From Succinivibrionaceae bacterium (GTDB taxonomy: Bacteria > Pseudomonadota > Gammaproteobacteria > Enterobacterales > Succinivibrionaceae): 55,671 bases of DNA. Both the position numbers and the translations under genes were made by a program. The stretch covers positions 1 to 55,671 of the forward strand of contig JAEEOK010000131.1 in the NCBI GenBank assembly GCA_016284235.1. Reading direction: 5' to 3'. Below, one piece after another: positions 1 to 8,826 of the stretch; positions within the stretch are counted from its first letter, which is position 1; each line of letters starts with the position of its first letter. The notes beneath the pieces are model-generated. The model was not told the origin of the DNA, made no database searches, and was given only the letters and a program-made list of their open reading frames with translations.

Positions 1-128
1 TTTCCTTATTTTGTTGTTCTAATTTCATATTTTATAAGGATAAACTACCTCTTTAAATATCCTCACAGTTCTTAATTTAGGAGCTGTCTAAGATTTAACC
101 ATCCAACTAAAATTTATAGAGAACCATG

Positions 129-330
129 ATTTATTCCAAATATGCAGAACTCATCGGTTTGGAATAATTATTTGCAGGGGTTTAGAATCAGCCACGCTGC
201 TATCATGTCATTCTCAGACATATGATCCTCAAGAACTTGTGTTCGTATAGCCACCGGTGTTACCGCTGAAATGCATTTTTAATGGTGAGAACACTACGGG
301 CCAAAGTTCAGTCGTTTAGTCAGCGTAGTT
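129..330. repeat. Degenerate dispersed repeat, copy 1
   Basis: Bases 129-193 align without gaps to 50639-50703, with 51 of 65 positions identical by hand count. Weaker similarity, including a shared CTGAAATGCA block, continues to about 330 and about 50825. On the minus strand both copies carry short open frames ending in similar residues (LILN..K then stop), so this may be the decayed 3' end of a mobile-element gene. No intact gene is visible here. The rest of 1-421 is AT-rich with nothing else recognised. Confidence 0.5.
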
Positions 331-353
331 TCAACAGGAATTTGTAAAGAACC

Positions 354-387
354 AAAAAAAAGCACCGCCATTATATATGTTCGGTGC
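354..387 (-). terminator. Rho-independent terminator of lapC-cnoX
   Basis: Read on the minus strand, GCACCG (387-382) pairs with CGGTGC (367-362) around an AT-rich loop and is followed by eight T (361-354). It lies 35 bases past the cnoX stop codon and so should end the lapC-cnoX transcript. Confidence 0.8.
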
Positions 388-421
388 AGAGTGTTTCTTT
401 AAATTTTAATAAGGTGGTTAA

Positions 422-1261
422 TCAGTACATCAGTGTGTACAGTTTTCTGCGGTATCCTGAAACTGTTGAACTGCTGCCCATGGTCTCCAGAATATCAAGG
501 TATGTTTTTTTTGCGTCTTTGTAGTTAAGATCCTTTTTAAGAACTTCGTACAGCTGATCAAGAGCCTCTGTTTTCTGGTTCAGTTTGTTGTACTGCACCG
601 CCAGCTCTATTTTTAATTCAAGATTGTCCGGATCTTCCTCGGCCTGCTTTTTCAAATCCTCAATCGGTGAATCAGCTGCCGCCTGCTTGGCAAGGCTCAG
701 GGTTGATTGAAGGTTCTTGTAGTAGTCATCGTTATCCAGCTGTTCCTGCATACTCAGTCCGCTGATGATGCCTTCGGCTTCTTCAAGCTTATTCTGCTTT
801 ATGAGAATATCAGCCTTTGTAAGTCTGTAGAGTGCTTTATCCTTGATGGCTATGGCCGCTGCTATCTTCTCCATTGCGGCATCAAGCCTTTCATTCTTGA
901 GATGTTCCGCAGCATCCTGGTAGAGAAGTTCATCCTCCTGGGGAAGAAACTTCTTAATGAATTCGCTGCTTGATGTATAGGCATCGTCTCCCTCGAGTCT
1001 GTCCACCATCTGTCCGTCTCTGATTACAATGAGAGAAGGGAGGGCCGATATCGGAAGCATTCTTGAAAGCTCCGGAGTTTCTCTGAGATTGACCTTTGCA
1101 AGTGTAATGGTCTGATTTTCGCCTATCTGGAATTCAAGTGATGATGTTAATGCTCCTGTTTTTTCATCCTGGGGATCAAAAAGATAAACAACCACGTATC
1201 TGTCGACCGAGCCTTCAATGATGGTGCTCTGTACGTTGGTTCTGTCAATTTCAATAATCAT
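422..1261 (-). CDS. cnoX: CnoX/YbbN-type thioredoxin-fold co-chaperone, cysteine-free
   Basis: This 279-residue protein has an N-terminal thioredoxin-like domain (about 1-105) followed by a helical TPR-like tail (about 115-279). That architecture and length fit CnoX/YbbN (284 residues in E. coli), a holdase that hands clients to GroEL. The position of the thioredoxin CxxC reads FDPQDEKTG, and the whole protein contains no cysteine, so redox activity and the cysteine-based activation described in E. coli are not possible. The conserved cis-proline region (SALPSLIV) is present. The gene starts 8 bases after the lapC stop codon, so the two are probably co-transcribed. The family call is confident; the exact chaperone role is inferred. 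Confidence 0.85.
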   Translation of the reverse strand: MIIEIDRTNVQSTIIEGSVDRYVVVYLFDPQDEKTGALTSSLEFQIGENQTITLAKVNLRETPELSRMLPISALPSLIVIRDGQMVDRLEGDDAYTSSSEFIKKFLPQEDELLYQDAAEHLKNERLDAAMEKIAAAIAIKDKALYRLTKADILIKQNKLEEAEGIISGLSMQEQLDNDDYYKNLQSTLSLAKQAAADSPIEDLKKQAEEDPDNLELKIELAVQYNKLNQKTEALDQLYEVLKKDLNYKDAKKTYLDILETMGSSSTVSGYRRKLYTLMY

Positions 1262-1269
1262 TGTTATGC

Positions 1270-3042
1270 CTAGTTCCTAAAAAATTTATGAAGCTGTCTA
1301 GTAACCCTGATGAGAGTCTGCATTGTGATACTAGACTCCTTGGCTTTATTGCCGTTTCTGCTGTCGGTAACCATGTAGGTTCCTTTTTTTGTAAATAGAG
1401 TTATCTGTTCTTTTTCTATTACTCCTACTTTGCGGTAGTTTCCGGCAAGAATAAAACTGTCACGATCCTGTCCGTACAGTGAGTAGCCGTTTGAATAATC
1501 TGACAGAGAATTTGTTACACCCAAGTCTGATGAAAGCAGTGTAGGCGCCACATCGGTATGTGATGTAAGATAGTCTACAGACCGCGGTTCCAAATCAGGA
1601 TGGATGATGAGAAAAGGAACATGGAGCGAATCATATGAGAGATTTACTGATGCCTCACTGTTATCAGAAAGTGATTTTCCGTTCAGTCCGGTTACTATTA
1701 CAACAGTATTTTGTGATTCTCCGGTTGATGCCAGAACTTCAAGAATCTTCCTGATTCCTGCATCGGTCTTTTTCAGAGCCTTTTCGTAGTGCTGCTGATT
1801 TCTGCTCTTTGTAGCTTTACTGTCGGTAAAACTCAGAGACGGTGCTTCAAGTGAAACATATAGCACGTTTTTGGAGTTCCGGCTCCAGTTCTTACTTATA
1901 TAGTCTGCAGCGGCAGCTACTGTTTCATTGTCTGATTTTTCATATCCGCCGTTTTTGGTTCTAAGTCCTGTGAATACGGAAGCTTCGGCAGGTGTTCCTG
2001 ATGATGAGGAGATTATTCTCGTAATCGTGTAGGACTGCCTCTGAAATTCATCTATAAGCATCGGTGTGATTTCTGAACGGGTAAAGGAGCGGCGGTACTG
2101 GGGACTGAGTCCGTAGAAAAGACTGAAACATGCGTTTTCCATGTCGGTATCGTTGGCGTAGTGCTCCCTGAAATCAATTCCTGTACTGCGGAGCGATGCA
2201 AGATACGGCATATTCTTCTCATCGGCCGCTTCATATGAAAGACTCTTTACAGTGATGAACAGATAACTGAATTCCTTTGCATTGTTCGGATTTACTTTGA
2301 CAGGGCTCAGCGGGTAGTTGAGAGTATTGTACTGATCCAGGTTTTTGTCAGGCTGCGGCAGAATAAGCCAGTCATTTTTGTTGAGAAAGCTTCTTGCTGT
2401 CATCGGATAGGAAAGAGGAAGAGTGGACTCCTGATCTGTAATTGGCTCGTATTCGGAGTAGTCAGCCCAGATATGGAGAAGATGAGTCGCTGCAAAGCAT
2501 ACCACAAATGATATGACAAAGAAGCGTGCAATCCAGTTCGTCCGGTGCTTGTCAGCCTTGTATGAAGCGTAATACGCCAGCAGAATTTCAACTCCGATCA
2601 GAATCGGAATGACAATAAGAAGAAAATTGAAATTCATTCCGGAGTGATAATTGGAATTGTCAGTGAAGATCTGAATAAGCTGCAGATTCAGATGGAAATG
2701 AAACTTGTGGAAAATCTGCGTATCTATGAGAAGCACCGTCTGTGACAGTATCAGAACGGCTGTGGCAAGAATCTTAAAGATCCTGCTGCTTCCAGGAGTC
2801 ACAAACGACAGAGGAAAAAGACAGAGAAGAAATATGACGAAATTTATGAACCAGAAATGTCCGATAACTGAAACAACCCCATATATGACGGAGGCTGTTG
2901 TGGGATTAATCGGTGAGTTGAGCAAATACCTTACAGCTATGGCTATGGAGATAAAAACATTAAAGAAAACAAACCAGTGACTCCATTCCACGCGGAATGC
3001 CACACGATCGTGATAGGAGAGTCGCTTCTGATAACTGTTCAT
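1270..3042 (-). CDS. lapC: Inner-membrane LPS regulator PbgA/LapC (YejM)
   Basis: This 590-residue protein carries an N-terminal DUF3413-type membrane region with about five hydrophobic segments (residues 22-195) and a C-terminal periplasmic sulfatase-like domain (about 245-560). This is the layout of YejM/PbgA/LapC, 586 residues in E. coli. In E. coli it senses periplasmic LPS and controls LpxC turnover through LapB/FtsH; that role is known for the family and assumed here. The N-terminal YQKRLSYHDRVAFRVEWSHW region is characteristic. It is the first gene of a two-gene unit with cnoX, reading away from the mal promoter region. Its promoter lies in 3043-3200, but I could not fix it. Confidence 0.9.
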   Translation of the reverse strand: MNSYQKRLSYHDRVAFRVEWSHWFVFFNVFISIAIAVRYLLNSPINPTTASVIYGVVSVIGHFWFINFVIFLLCLFPLSFVTPGSSRIFKILATAVLILSQTVLLIDTQIFHKFHFHLNLQLIQIFTDNSNYHSGMNFNFLLIVIPILIGVEILLAYYASYKADKHRTNWIARFFVISFVVCFAATHLLHIWADYSEYEPITDQESTLPLSYPMTARSFLNKNDWLILPQPDKNLDQYNTLNYPLSPVKVNPNNAKEFSYLFITVKSLSYEAADEKNMPYLASLRSTGIDFREHYANDTDMENACFSLFYGLSPQYRRSFTRSEITPMLIDEFQRQSYTITRIISSSSGTPAEASVFTGLRTKNGGYEKSDNETVAAAADYISKNWSRNSKNVLYVSLEAPSLSFTDSKATKSRNQQHYEKALKKTDAGIRKILEVLASTGESQNTVVIVTGLNGKSLSDNSEASVNLSYDSLHVPFLIIHPDLEPRSVDYLTSHTDVAPTLLSSDLGVTNSLSDYSNGYSLYGQDRDSFILAGNYRKVGVIEKEQITLFTKKGTYMVTDSRNGNKAKESSITMQTLIRVTRQLHKFFRN

Positions 3043-3507
3043 TAAACCTTTGCCTGTTTACTCAAAACTGTGTAATTTTATCAAATTTTTTGTTTGATTT
3101 GCGATTTTATCAAAAAAAGGATCCTATCCGGTATGCAGTGCATGTCATACATTATATAGTTACCGTGCGCAATTGATTATACAATATACAGTTCAAAATA
3201 ATTCCGCCGTTAAAATCTTTAAAAATGCAATCCATATCAAAAATTCATTCAAGGAATTCTTTAAAAAAGTGATTTTTTGGAATTAGTTGTTATGATCTCT
3301 TTGTTTGGTAGGTATAGCTGACTGTAAGAATGAATTCATCATGCAGAATATGCTAGAACAAAAGTGGTATCTCTTTGTTGTGAGTGTATGACTGTTTTTT
3401 TTTGTAAAAATGAGATCTGCGTCAAATGTTATTAAGTCCGGATCTAATAATATGCGCACTGTGAAGGGTATACTTCATAACTATGTAACTTTTAAAAGGA
3501 ATGACTA
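3043..3507. promoter_or_regulatory. Divergent lapC / malE intergenic region
   Basis: This AT-rich 465-base region separates the two divergent transcription units. On the malE side a -10-like TATACT lies at 3469-3474 with no good -35 partner, which fits an activator-dependent promoter. A single CRP half-site (TGTGA) lies near 3380, but the second half is poor. The malE ribosome binding site is AAAAGGA just before the ATG. No reading frame of note is present. Activator sites for MalT could not be shown. Confidence 0.4.
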
Positions 3508-4689
3508 ATGAAAAAGAAGATTATTGCTACTGTAGTCGCTGCTGCTACCTTAGGTTTATCAACTATGGCCAGCGCCGGTATTGAAGCAGGCAAATTGGTT
3601 ATCTGGGTTAACGGTGATAAGGCTTACGACGGTATAGCCAATGTAGGCAAGAAGTTTACAGAAGAGCAGGGTGTTCCAGTTGAAGTTGCTCATCCAGACG
3701 GAGTAGAGAACAAGTTCCAGCAGGCTGCATCTACTGGCAACGGACCTGATATCTTCATGTGGGCTCACGACCGTTTCGGTGAATGGGCAAAGGCTGGTCT
3801 TCTCTCTGAGTTGAATCCTAATAAGGCTCTTAAGGATAAATTCCAGAAGTTCGCATGGGATGCTCTTACCATTGACAACAAGATTTACGGTTATCCAATT
3901 TCTGTAGAAGCTATCGCTCTTCTCTGCAACCAGGATCTCGTAAAGACAGCTCCAGCAAATTTTGAAGATTTTGCTAAGCTCGAGAAAGATATGCAGGCTA
4001 AAGGCAAGCATGCAATCATGTGGGATTACACCAATCCATACTTCTCATATCCTCTGATTGCTGCTAACGGCGGTTATGTATTCAAGAAGACTGGTCCTGG
4101 TCAGTATGACGTTAAGGATACCGGTGTTAACAATGACGGCGCCAAGAAGGGTGTTCAGTTTATTGTTGATATGGTAAAGAACAAGGTAATGGAGAAGGGT
4201 GTTGATTACGGTGTTATGGATTCATCCTTTGCTAAGGGTGATGTAGCATGTATCATTACCGGTCCATGGGCATGGTCAAACTATGATGGCAAGGTTAAGT
4301 ACACTGTAAATGCGCTTCCTAAGCTCGCTGGTAAGCCAGCCAAGGCTTTCGTTGGTGTTCAGGGTCTTGCAATCAATGCACAGTCTCCAAACAAGGAACT
4401 TGCAATTGCATTCCTCGAGAACTACCTCCTTACCGATGCAGGTCTTAAAGTTGTCAACGAAGACAAGGCTTTAGGTGCTGCTGCACTCAAGTCTTTCCAG
4501 AAGAGTCTTGAAAAGGACCCAAGAATCAAGGCTACCATGGCTAACGCTGTTGCTGGCGAGCCAATGCCTAACGTTGCTGAAATGAACAGATTCTGGTCAG
4601 CTTTCGGTCAGGCTCTTAAGAATGCTACAACCGGTCGTCAGTCTACCGATGACGCATTAAGCACTGCTGCTCAGCGTATCGTTCAGTAA
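3508..4689 (+). CDS. malE: Maltose/maltodextrin-binding protein MalE
   Basis: This 393-residue periplasmic solute-binding protein matches MalE in length (396 in E. coli) and start of the mature domain (GKLVIWVNGDKAYDG). A Sec signal peptide covers residues 1-23 and ends ASA. Ligand-cleft signatures such as GPDIFMWAHDR, YPISVEA and GPWAWSNY are present. It captures maltodextrins for the MalFGK2 transporter encoded next. Unlike E. coli MalE it has two cysteines in the mature chain, at about residues 140 and 248. Codon use differs from its neighbours (many CCA and AAG), as in strongly expressed genes. It heads the operon and is followed by a hairpin with a T run. Confidence 0.96.
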   Translation: MKKKIIATVVAAATLGLSTMASAGIEAGKLVIWVNGDKAYDGIANVGKKFTEEQGVPVEVAHPDGVENKFQQAASTGNGPDIFMWAHDRFGEWAKAGLLSELNPNKALKDKFQKFAWDALTIDNKIYGYPISVEAIALLCNQDLVKTAPANFEDFAKLEKDMQAKGKHAIMWDYTNPYFSYPLIAANGGYVFKKTGPGQYDVKDTGVNNDGAKKGVQFIVDMVKNKVMEKGVDYGVMDSSFAKGDVACIITGPWAWSNYDGKVKYTVNALPKLAGKPAKAFVGVQGLAINAQSPNKELAIAFLENYLLTDAGLKVVNEDKALGAAALKSFQKSLEKDPRIKATMANAVAGEPMPNVAEMNRFWSAFGQALKNATTGRQSTDDALSTAAQRIVQ

Positions 4690-4696
4690 TATATAT

Positions 4697-4734
4697 GGGC
4701 TCCCTCTGAAAAGCTTGAGGGGGCTTTTTTTTTT
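4697..4734 (+). terminator. Intercistronic hairpin after malE
   Basis: GGGCTCCCTC pairs with GAGGGGGCTT across a short loop and is followed by ten T. It lies 8 bases after the malE stop and 25 before the malF start. A partial terminator here would let MalE be made in excess over the membrane subunits, as is usual for binding-protein operons. Confidence 0.7.
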
Positions 4735-4758
4735 GGCAAATCATTTTAAGGTTTTTGT

Positions 4759-6537
4759 ATGGATCAAAAAGCAATAGGGAAGCAGTCAGAAATTCAGTCT
4801 CCACTGTCGTGGCTGAAGTGGCTTGTTGTCCTTTTAATTGTTATGTATTCCGGATACATGGTTGTAAACATGTATCTTAGAGGTGATGTGGCATTCCCTC
4901 TATTGATTGTGGTTTTAGTGGCATCAGGTGTTGTCATTTTTCTTAGCAACAGAACTTATGCACACAGATATGCGTACCCTGCCATTGCCGGCATGGCCAC
5001 GTTCATCATATTCCCGATGCTTTACACGATTTCTATCGCTTTCACTAACTATTCCGGTGATCATACTCTGACTCAAGACGGAGCTATGAAGTTTCATTTG
5101 AATAAGACCTATTCAATACCGGAAGGTCAGGAAGGCGGTGGTCTTTATCAGTTTAAGCTTACTCTCAAGCCAAAATCTTCAAACAGTAATTCTCTGGTTC
5201 GTCAGGCTCAGGTTTTCCTTCAGAAGAGTGATGAGTCCAAGGCTCTTTTCATGTCTGATTTCTTTGAACTGAAGCCAAGTTCCGAACTTCAGGGTCTTGT
5301 ATCTATACCTATTACCAACGTTAACCTTTCAAAGTGGGACGGTCCGGAAGAGTTCAAGAACTGTAAGGATTCTGAAGGCAATGATCTTACCTTTGACGAA
5401 TGTACAAAGAATCTGCAGGGCGTTGCACTTCCTAAGGATGTTAACGTAACATACAAAACCGGTCTTGATCATATATCTCTGGTTCTCCCAGACAGCAGTA
5501 TTCATCTGAAGAAGACTAAGTTCCGCGAGTTTGAAGCTGTTATCAACAAGTATGACCAGGTTAAGTTCGGTGCAACTCTTCCTGGCGGTCGCTTTATCAG
5601 TGACAAAAACCTTTTGAAAGATAATGAAACAAGCAAGTACTTCGCTCCTGATGAGGAAGTCGGCTTCTATCGTTACCTTGATGATGAAGGTCGTGCAGTC
5701 GGTGAAAACTATGTTCCTGGCTTCAAAGTTTATGTAGGTTTCAAGAACTTTGCTCAGATTGCAAAGGATGAGGGTGTTCGTAAGCCATTCATCAAGATCT
5801 TCATTTGGACCGTCGTTTTTGCCGCCTTGACAGTATTCATTACTCTGGCAATTGGTATGGTTCTGGGCTGCCTTGTTCAGTGGGAATTCCTCAAGGGACG
5901 CAGTATCTATCGTCTTTTCCTTGTACTTCCTTATGCGGTTCCGGCCTTCATATCCATTCTGGTGTTCAGAGGTCTGTTTAATGAAAGCTACGGTGAAATT
6001 AATGCCATCATCCGCAGTGTCATGAGCATTCTTCCGGGAACCTGGGAGGATATCGCATGGTTTAACAGTCCTTTCTGGGCTAAATCCATGCTTATCATTG
6101 TTAACGCATGGCTCGGTTATCCATACATGATGATTCTCTGCATGGGTCTTCTGAAATCTATTCCGGATGATCTTTACGAAGCATCTGCAATGGACGGTGC
6201 ATCCTTCATCAACAACTTCTTCAAGATTACTCTTCCGTTGCTGATTAAGCCTTTAACACCGCTTCTGATTGCATCATTCGCATTCAACTTCAACAACTTC
6301 GTTCTTATTCAGTTGTTGACTAACGGTTCACCAGATATCCTTGATGCTAATCCGCAGGCCGGTGAGACTGACTTGCTCGTAAGTTATACATACCGTATAG
6401 CGTTCCAGGGTAATGGTGGTCAGAACTATGGTCTTGCCGCTGCTATAGCTACACTTATCTTCCTGCTGGTCGGTGCAATTGCAGTAGTTCAATTGTGGTT
6501 CACTCGTAAGCTGGCTCAAGATCAGGCTATGTCATAA
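4759..6537 (+). CDS. malF: Maltose ABC transporter permease MalF
   Basis: This is a 592-residue membrane subunit. Three hydrophobic segments lie in residues 18-105, followed by a long periplasmic P2-type loop (about 110-330) and the transporter core with the EAA motif EASAMDGASFINNF near residue 473, which couples to MalK. MalF of E. coli has 514 residues, so this protein is about 78 residues longer; most of the extra length lies in the periplasmic loop, which also holds two cysteines (NCKDSEG and DECTKN). Translation runs 12 bases short of malG. The assignment is strong from both sequence and operon position. Confidence 0.95.
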   Translation: MDQKAIGKQSEIQSPLSWLKWLVVLLIVMYSGYMVVNMYLRGDVAFPLLIVVLVASGVVIFLSNRTYAHRYAYPAIAGMATFIIFPMLYTISIAFTNYSGDHTLTQDGAMKFHLNKTYSIPEGQEGGGLYQFKLTLKPKSSNSNSLVRQAQVFLQKSDESKALFMSDFFELKPSSELQGLVSIPITNVNLSKWDGPEEFKNCKDSEGNDLTFDECTKNLQGVALPKDVNVTYKTGLDHISLVLPDSSIHLKKTKFREFEAVINKYDQVKFGATLPGGRFISDKNLLKDNETSKYFAPDEEVGFYRYLDDEGRAVGENYVPGFKVYVGFKNFAQIAKDEGVRKPFIKIFIWTVVFAALTVFITLAIGMVLGCLVQWEFLKGRSIYRLFLVLPYAVPAFISILVFRGLFNESYGEINAIIRSVMSILPGTWEDIAWFNSPFWAKSMLIIVNAWLGYPYMMILCMGLLKSIPDDLYEASAMDGASFINNFFKITLPLLIKPLTPLLIASFAFNFNNFVLIQLLTNGSPDILDANPQAGETDLLVSYTYRIAFQGNGGQNYGLAAAIATLIFLLVGAIAVVQLWFTRKLAQDQAMS

Positions 6538-6549
6538 GGAGGCAGATAA

Positions 6550-7449
6550 ATGGCTATTGTTCAACCTAAATCAATTAAATACAGAGTTATCGTTGCGCAC
6601 ATGATAATGCTTGCATTTATCATGCTGATCATGTTCCCTCTTCTGATGGTAACAGCGATTTCGTTCCGTCATGGTAATTTCTCTGTTGGTAGTGTTATTC
6701 CAACTGGTGATGAGTTCTCTCTGGAACACTGGAAACTGGCTTTCGGTTACCCTACTGAAATCAACGGCAAGCTTGTTCAGCCGCCTTTCCCAGTACTTCA
6801 CTGGCTGTGGAATTCTATATATATTGCAGTGCTGACATCATTCTTTATACTTGCTCTGTCAACAACTTCAGCATACGCCTTTGCCCGTCTGCGCTTTCAC
6901 GGCAAGGAAACAATTCTGAACATTATGCTTATTGTTCAGATGTTCCCTACAGTGCTGGCTCTGGTTGCTATCTATGCATTGTTTGACAAACTCGGCGAGT
7001 ATATTCCTTCTGTCGGTCTTAATACCCACGGCGGTCTGATACTTTCCTACATGGGCGGTATTGCGTTGCACATCTGGACAATTAAGGGTTATTTTGAAAC
7101 TATCGACCCTTCACTGGAAGAAGCTGCAGCTATTGACGGTGCTACTCCATGGCAGGCATTCAGACTTGTTCTTCTGCCGCTGTCAGTTCCGATTCTTGCG
7201 GTTGTGTTCATCCTTTCATTTATAGGTACCATTACAGAGGTTCCTGTTGCATCTCTGCTGCTGACTTCGGCTCCTGTTGATCAGTTGACTCTTGCAGTTG
7301 GTGCTCAGCAGTATCTGTATCCGCAGAACTACTTGTGGGGTGACTTCGCCGCGGCCGCTGTTATGTCCGGTCTGCCTATTACCATCGTGTTCCTCTGTGC
7401 TCAGAAGTTCCTCGTTGGTGGTCTGACCGCCGGTGGCGTAAAGGGTTAA
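6550..7449 (+). CDS. malG: Maltose ABC transporter permease MalG
   Basis: This 299-residue membrane protein (296 in E. coli MalG) has six predicted hydrophobic segments. The EAA loop ([21 protein letters not shown], residues about 190-210) is where it docks on MalK. It forms the translocation channel with MalF. A ribosome binding site, AAGGAGG, lies just upstream, overlapping the end of malF. A strong hairpin with a T run follows the gene. Confidence 0.96.
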   Translation: MAIVQPKSIKYRVIVAHMIMLAFIMLIMFPLLMVTAISFRHGNFSVGSVIPTGDEFSLEHWKLAFGYPTEINGKLVQPPFPVLHWLWNSIYIAVLTSFFILALSTTSAYAFARLRFHGKETILNIMLIVQMFPTVLALVAIYALFDKLGEYIPSVGLNTHGGLILSYMGGIALHIWTIKGYFETIDPSLEEAAAIDGATPWQAFRLVLLPLSVPILAVVFILSFIGTITEVPVASLLLTSAPVDQLTLAVGAQQYLYPQNYLWGDFAAAAVMSGLPITIVFLCAQKFLVGGLTAGGVKG

Positions 7450-7459
7450 TGTATTATTT

Positions 7460-7484
7460 GAGAACCCGTTCAGGGTTCTCTTTT
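7460..7484 (+). terminator. Intercistronic hairpin after malG
   Basis: A perfect 8-bp stem, GAGAACCC / GGGTTCTC, with a 5-base loop is followed by TTTT. It lies 10 bases after malG and 34 before malK. The short T run suggests partial termination or an RNA-stabilising 3' end rather than a full stop. Confidence 0.65.
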
Positions 7485-7517
7485 GAAAGATTTATTTTTG
7501 TGAGGCTTTAGAAATTT

Positions 7518-8654
7518 ATGGCTGACGTAGTATTAAAGAATGTTTTAAAGAATTATAGACCAGGTGTTTTGAAGGATACTCTTCGCAATATCAACATGAA
7601 CATTGAAGATGGTGAGTTTATTGTTTTCGTAGGACCATCTGGTTGCGGTAAATCAACACTTCTGCGTATGATTGCCGGTCTTGAGGATATTACCTCCGGT
7701 GAACTGCTTATCGGCGGACAGTATATGAATGACGTTCCACCTGTAGACCGTAATATCGGTATGGTGTTCCAGTCTTATGCTCTTTATCCGCATATGGATG
7801 TGTTCAAGAATATGGCTTTCGGTCTTACCCTGAAGAAGGTTGATAAGGAATCTATCCGCAAACGTGTTAACAAGGCTGCAGAAATGCTTGGTCTTATGCA
7901 GTTCCTTGAGCGCAAGCCTAAAGCTCTGTCTGGTGGTCAGCGTCAGCGTGTTGCTATCGGCCGCTGCATTGTTCAGCATCCTTCCGTATTCCTGTTCGAC
8001 GAACCGCTTTCGAACCTTGATGCTGCTCTTCGTGTCAAGATGCGTATTGAAATCGCCAAACTTCACCAGGAACTGGGTGCAACAATTATTTATGTTACCC
8101 ACGACCAGGTTGAAGCTATGACTCTTGCTGACAAGATTTGTGTTCTCAGCCCTCTCAAGGAGGATGCGGAAACCAATCTTGAGCAGTTCGGTTCACCTCT
8201 TGAGCTTTATCACAATCCTCAGAACAAGTTTGTTGCAGGATTTATCGGTTCACCAAAGATGAATTTCCTCAAGGGTACACTTCTTGATATTCAGGAAAAG
8301 CAGTGCAAGGTTAAGCTCAATACAGGCGATATTATTACTGCATGTGTTGATGCACGCCGCGCGAAGGTTGGTGATCCTGTTGAAATCGGTATCCGTCCGG
8401 AGCATCTGGTTCCAACTGATCATCCTGATGCGACCGGCAGAATCAACGGTCTTGTAAACGTGGCAGAGCATCTCGGTGCTGAGTCCTTTGTTTACATGGA
8501 TGTCGACAACCAGGACTTTACCGTCAAGGCTGCTTCTGAAATCCCTGTTGATACCGGTGATACTCTTGTTGTTGGTATTCCACCTCAGGCATGCTATCTG
8601 TTTGATGAGAATGAAATTGCATTCCCAAGAACAGCTAAGTATAACCGTGCTTAA
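7518..8654 (+). CDS. malK: Maltose ABC transporter ATPase MalK
   Basis: This 378-residue ATPase energises MalFG. Walker A GPSGCGKST (about 40-48), signature LSGGQRQRVAIGR, Walker B VFLFDEP and the switch histidine in THDQVEAMT are all intact. A C-terminal regulatory (TOBE-type) domain covers about residues 240-378. E. coli MalK has 371 residues. In E. coli malK is divergent from malEFG; here all four genes face the same way. Local lamB or malT genes are absent from the window. Confidence 0.95.
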   Translation: MADVVLKNVLKNYRPGVLKDTLRNINMNIEDGEFIVFVGPSGCGKSTLLRMIAGLEDITSGELLIGGQYMNDVPPVDRNIGMVFQSYALYPHMDVFKNMAFGLTLKKVDKESIRKRVNKAAEMLGLMQFLERKPKALSGGQRQRVAIGRCIVQHPSVFLFDEPLSNLDAALRVKMRIEIAKLHQELGATIIYVTHDQVEAMTLADKICVLSPLKEDAETNLEQFGSPLELYHNPQNKFVAGFIGSPKMNFLKGTLLDIQEKQCKVKLNTGDIITACVDARRAKVGDPVEIGIRPEHLVPTDHPDATGRINGLVNVAEHLGAESFVYMDVDNQDFTVKAASEIPVDTGDTLVVGIPPQACYLFDENEIAFPRTAKYNRA

Positions 8655-8701
8655 TGAATAATAAGAATTAATTACAAAAACTATATTTGCCAAACTGAAT
8701 T

Positions 8702-8727
8702 GGTGTCCGTAAGGACACCTTTTTTTT
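8702..8727 (+). terminator. Terminator of the mal operon
   Basis: A perfect 7-bp stem, GGTGTCC / GGACACC, with loop GTAA is followed by eight T, 47 bases after malK. This is a classic Rho-independent terminator. Confidence 0.9.
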
Positions 8728-8826
8728 GTTTGGCATTGTTATCAGTGGCACTTTAGAGTTCAGGCAGTTTAAAACATGCGGATGCCGTCTTCTTTCGGGC
8801 AGACAGATGTGTAATTATCTGGCGGA

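Noticed and set aside
3375-3395. CRP site upstream of malE
   Set aside because: One TGTGA half is present, but the second half does not match TCACA, and no MalT-type boxes could be aligned.
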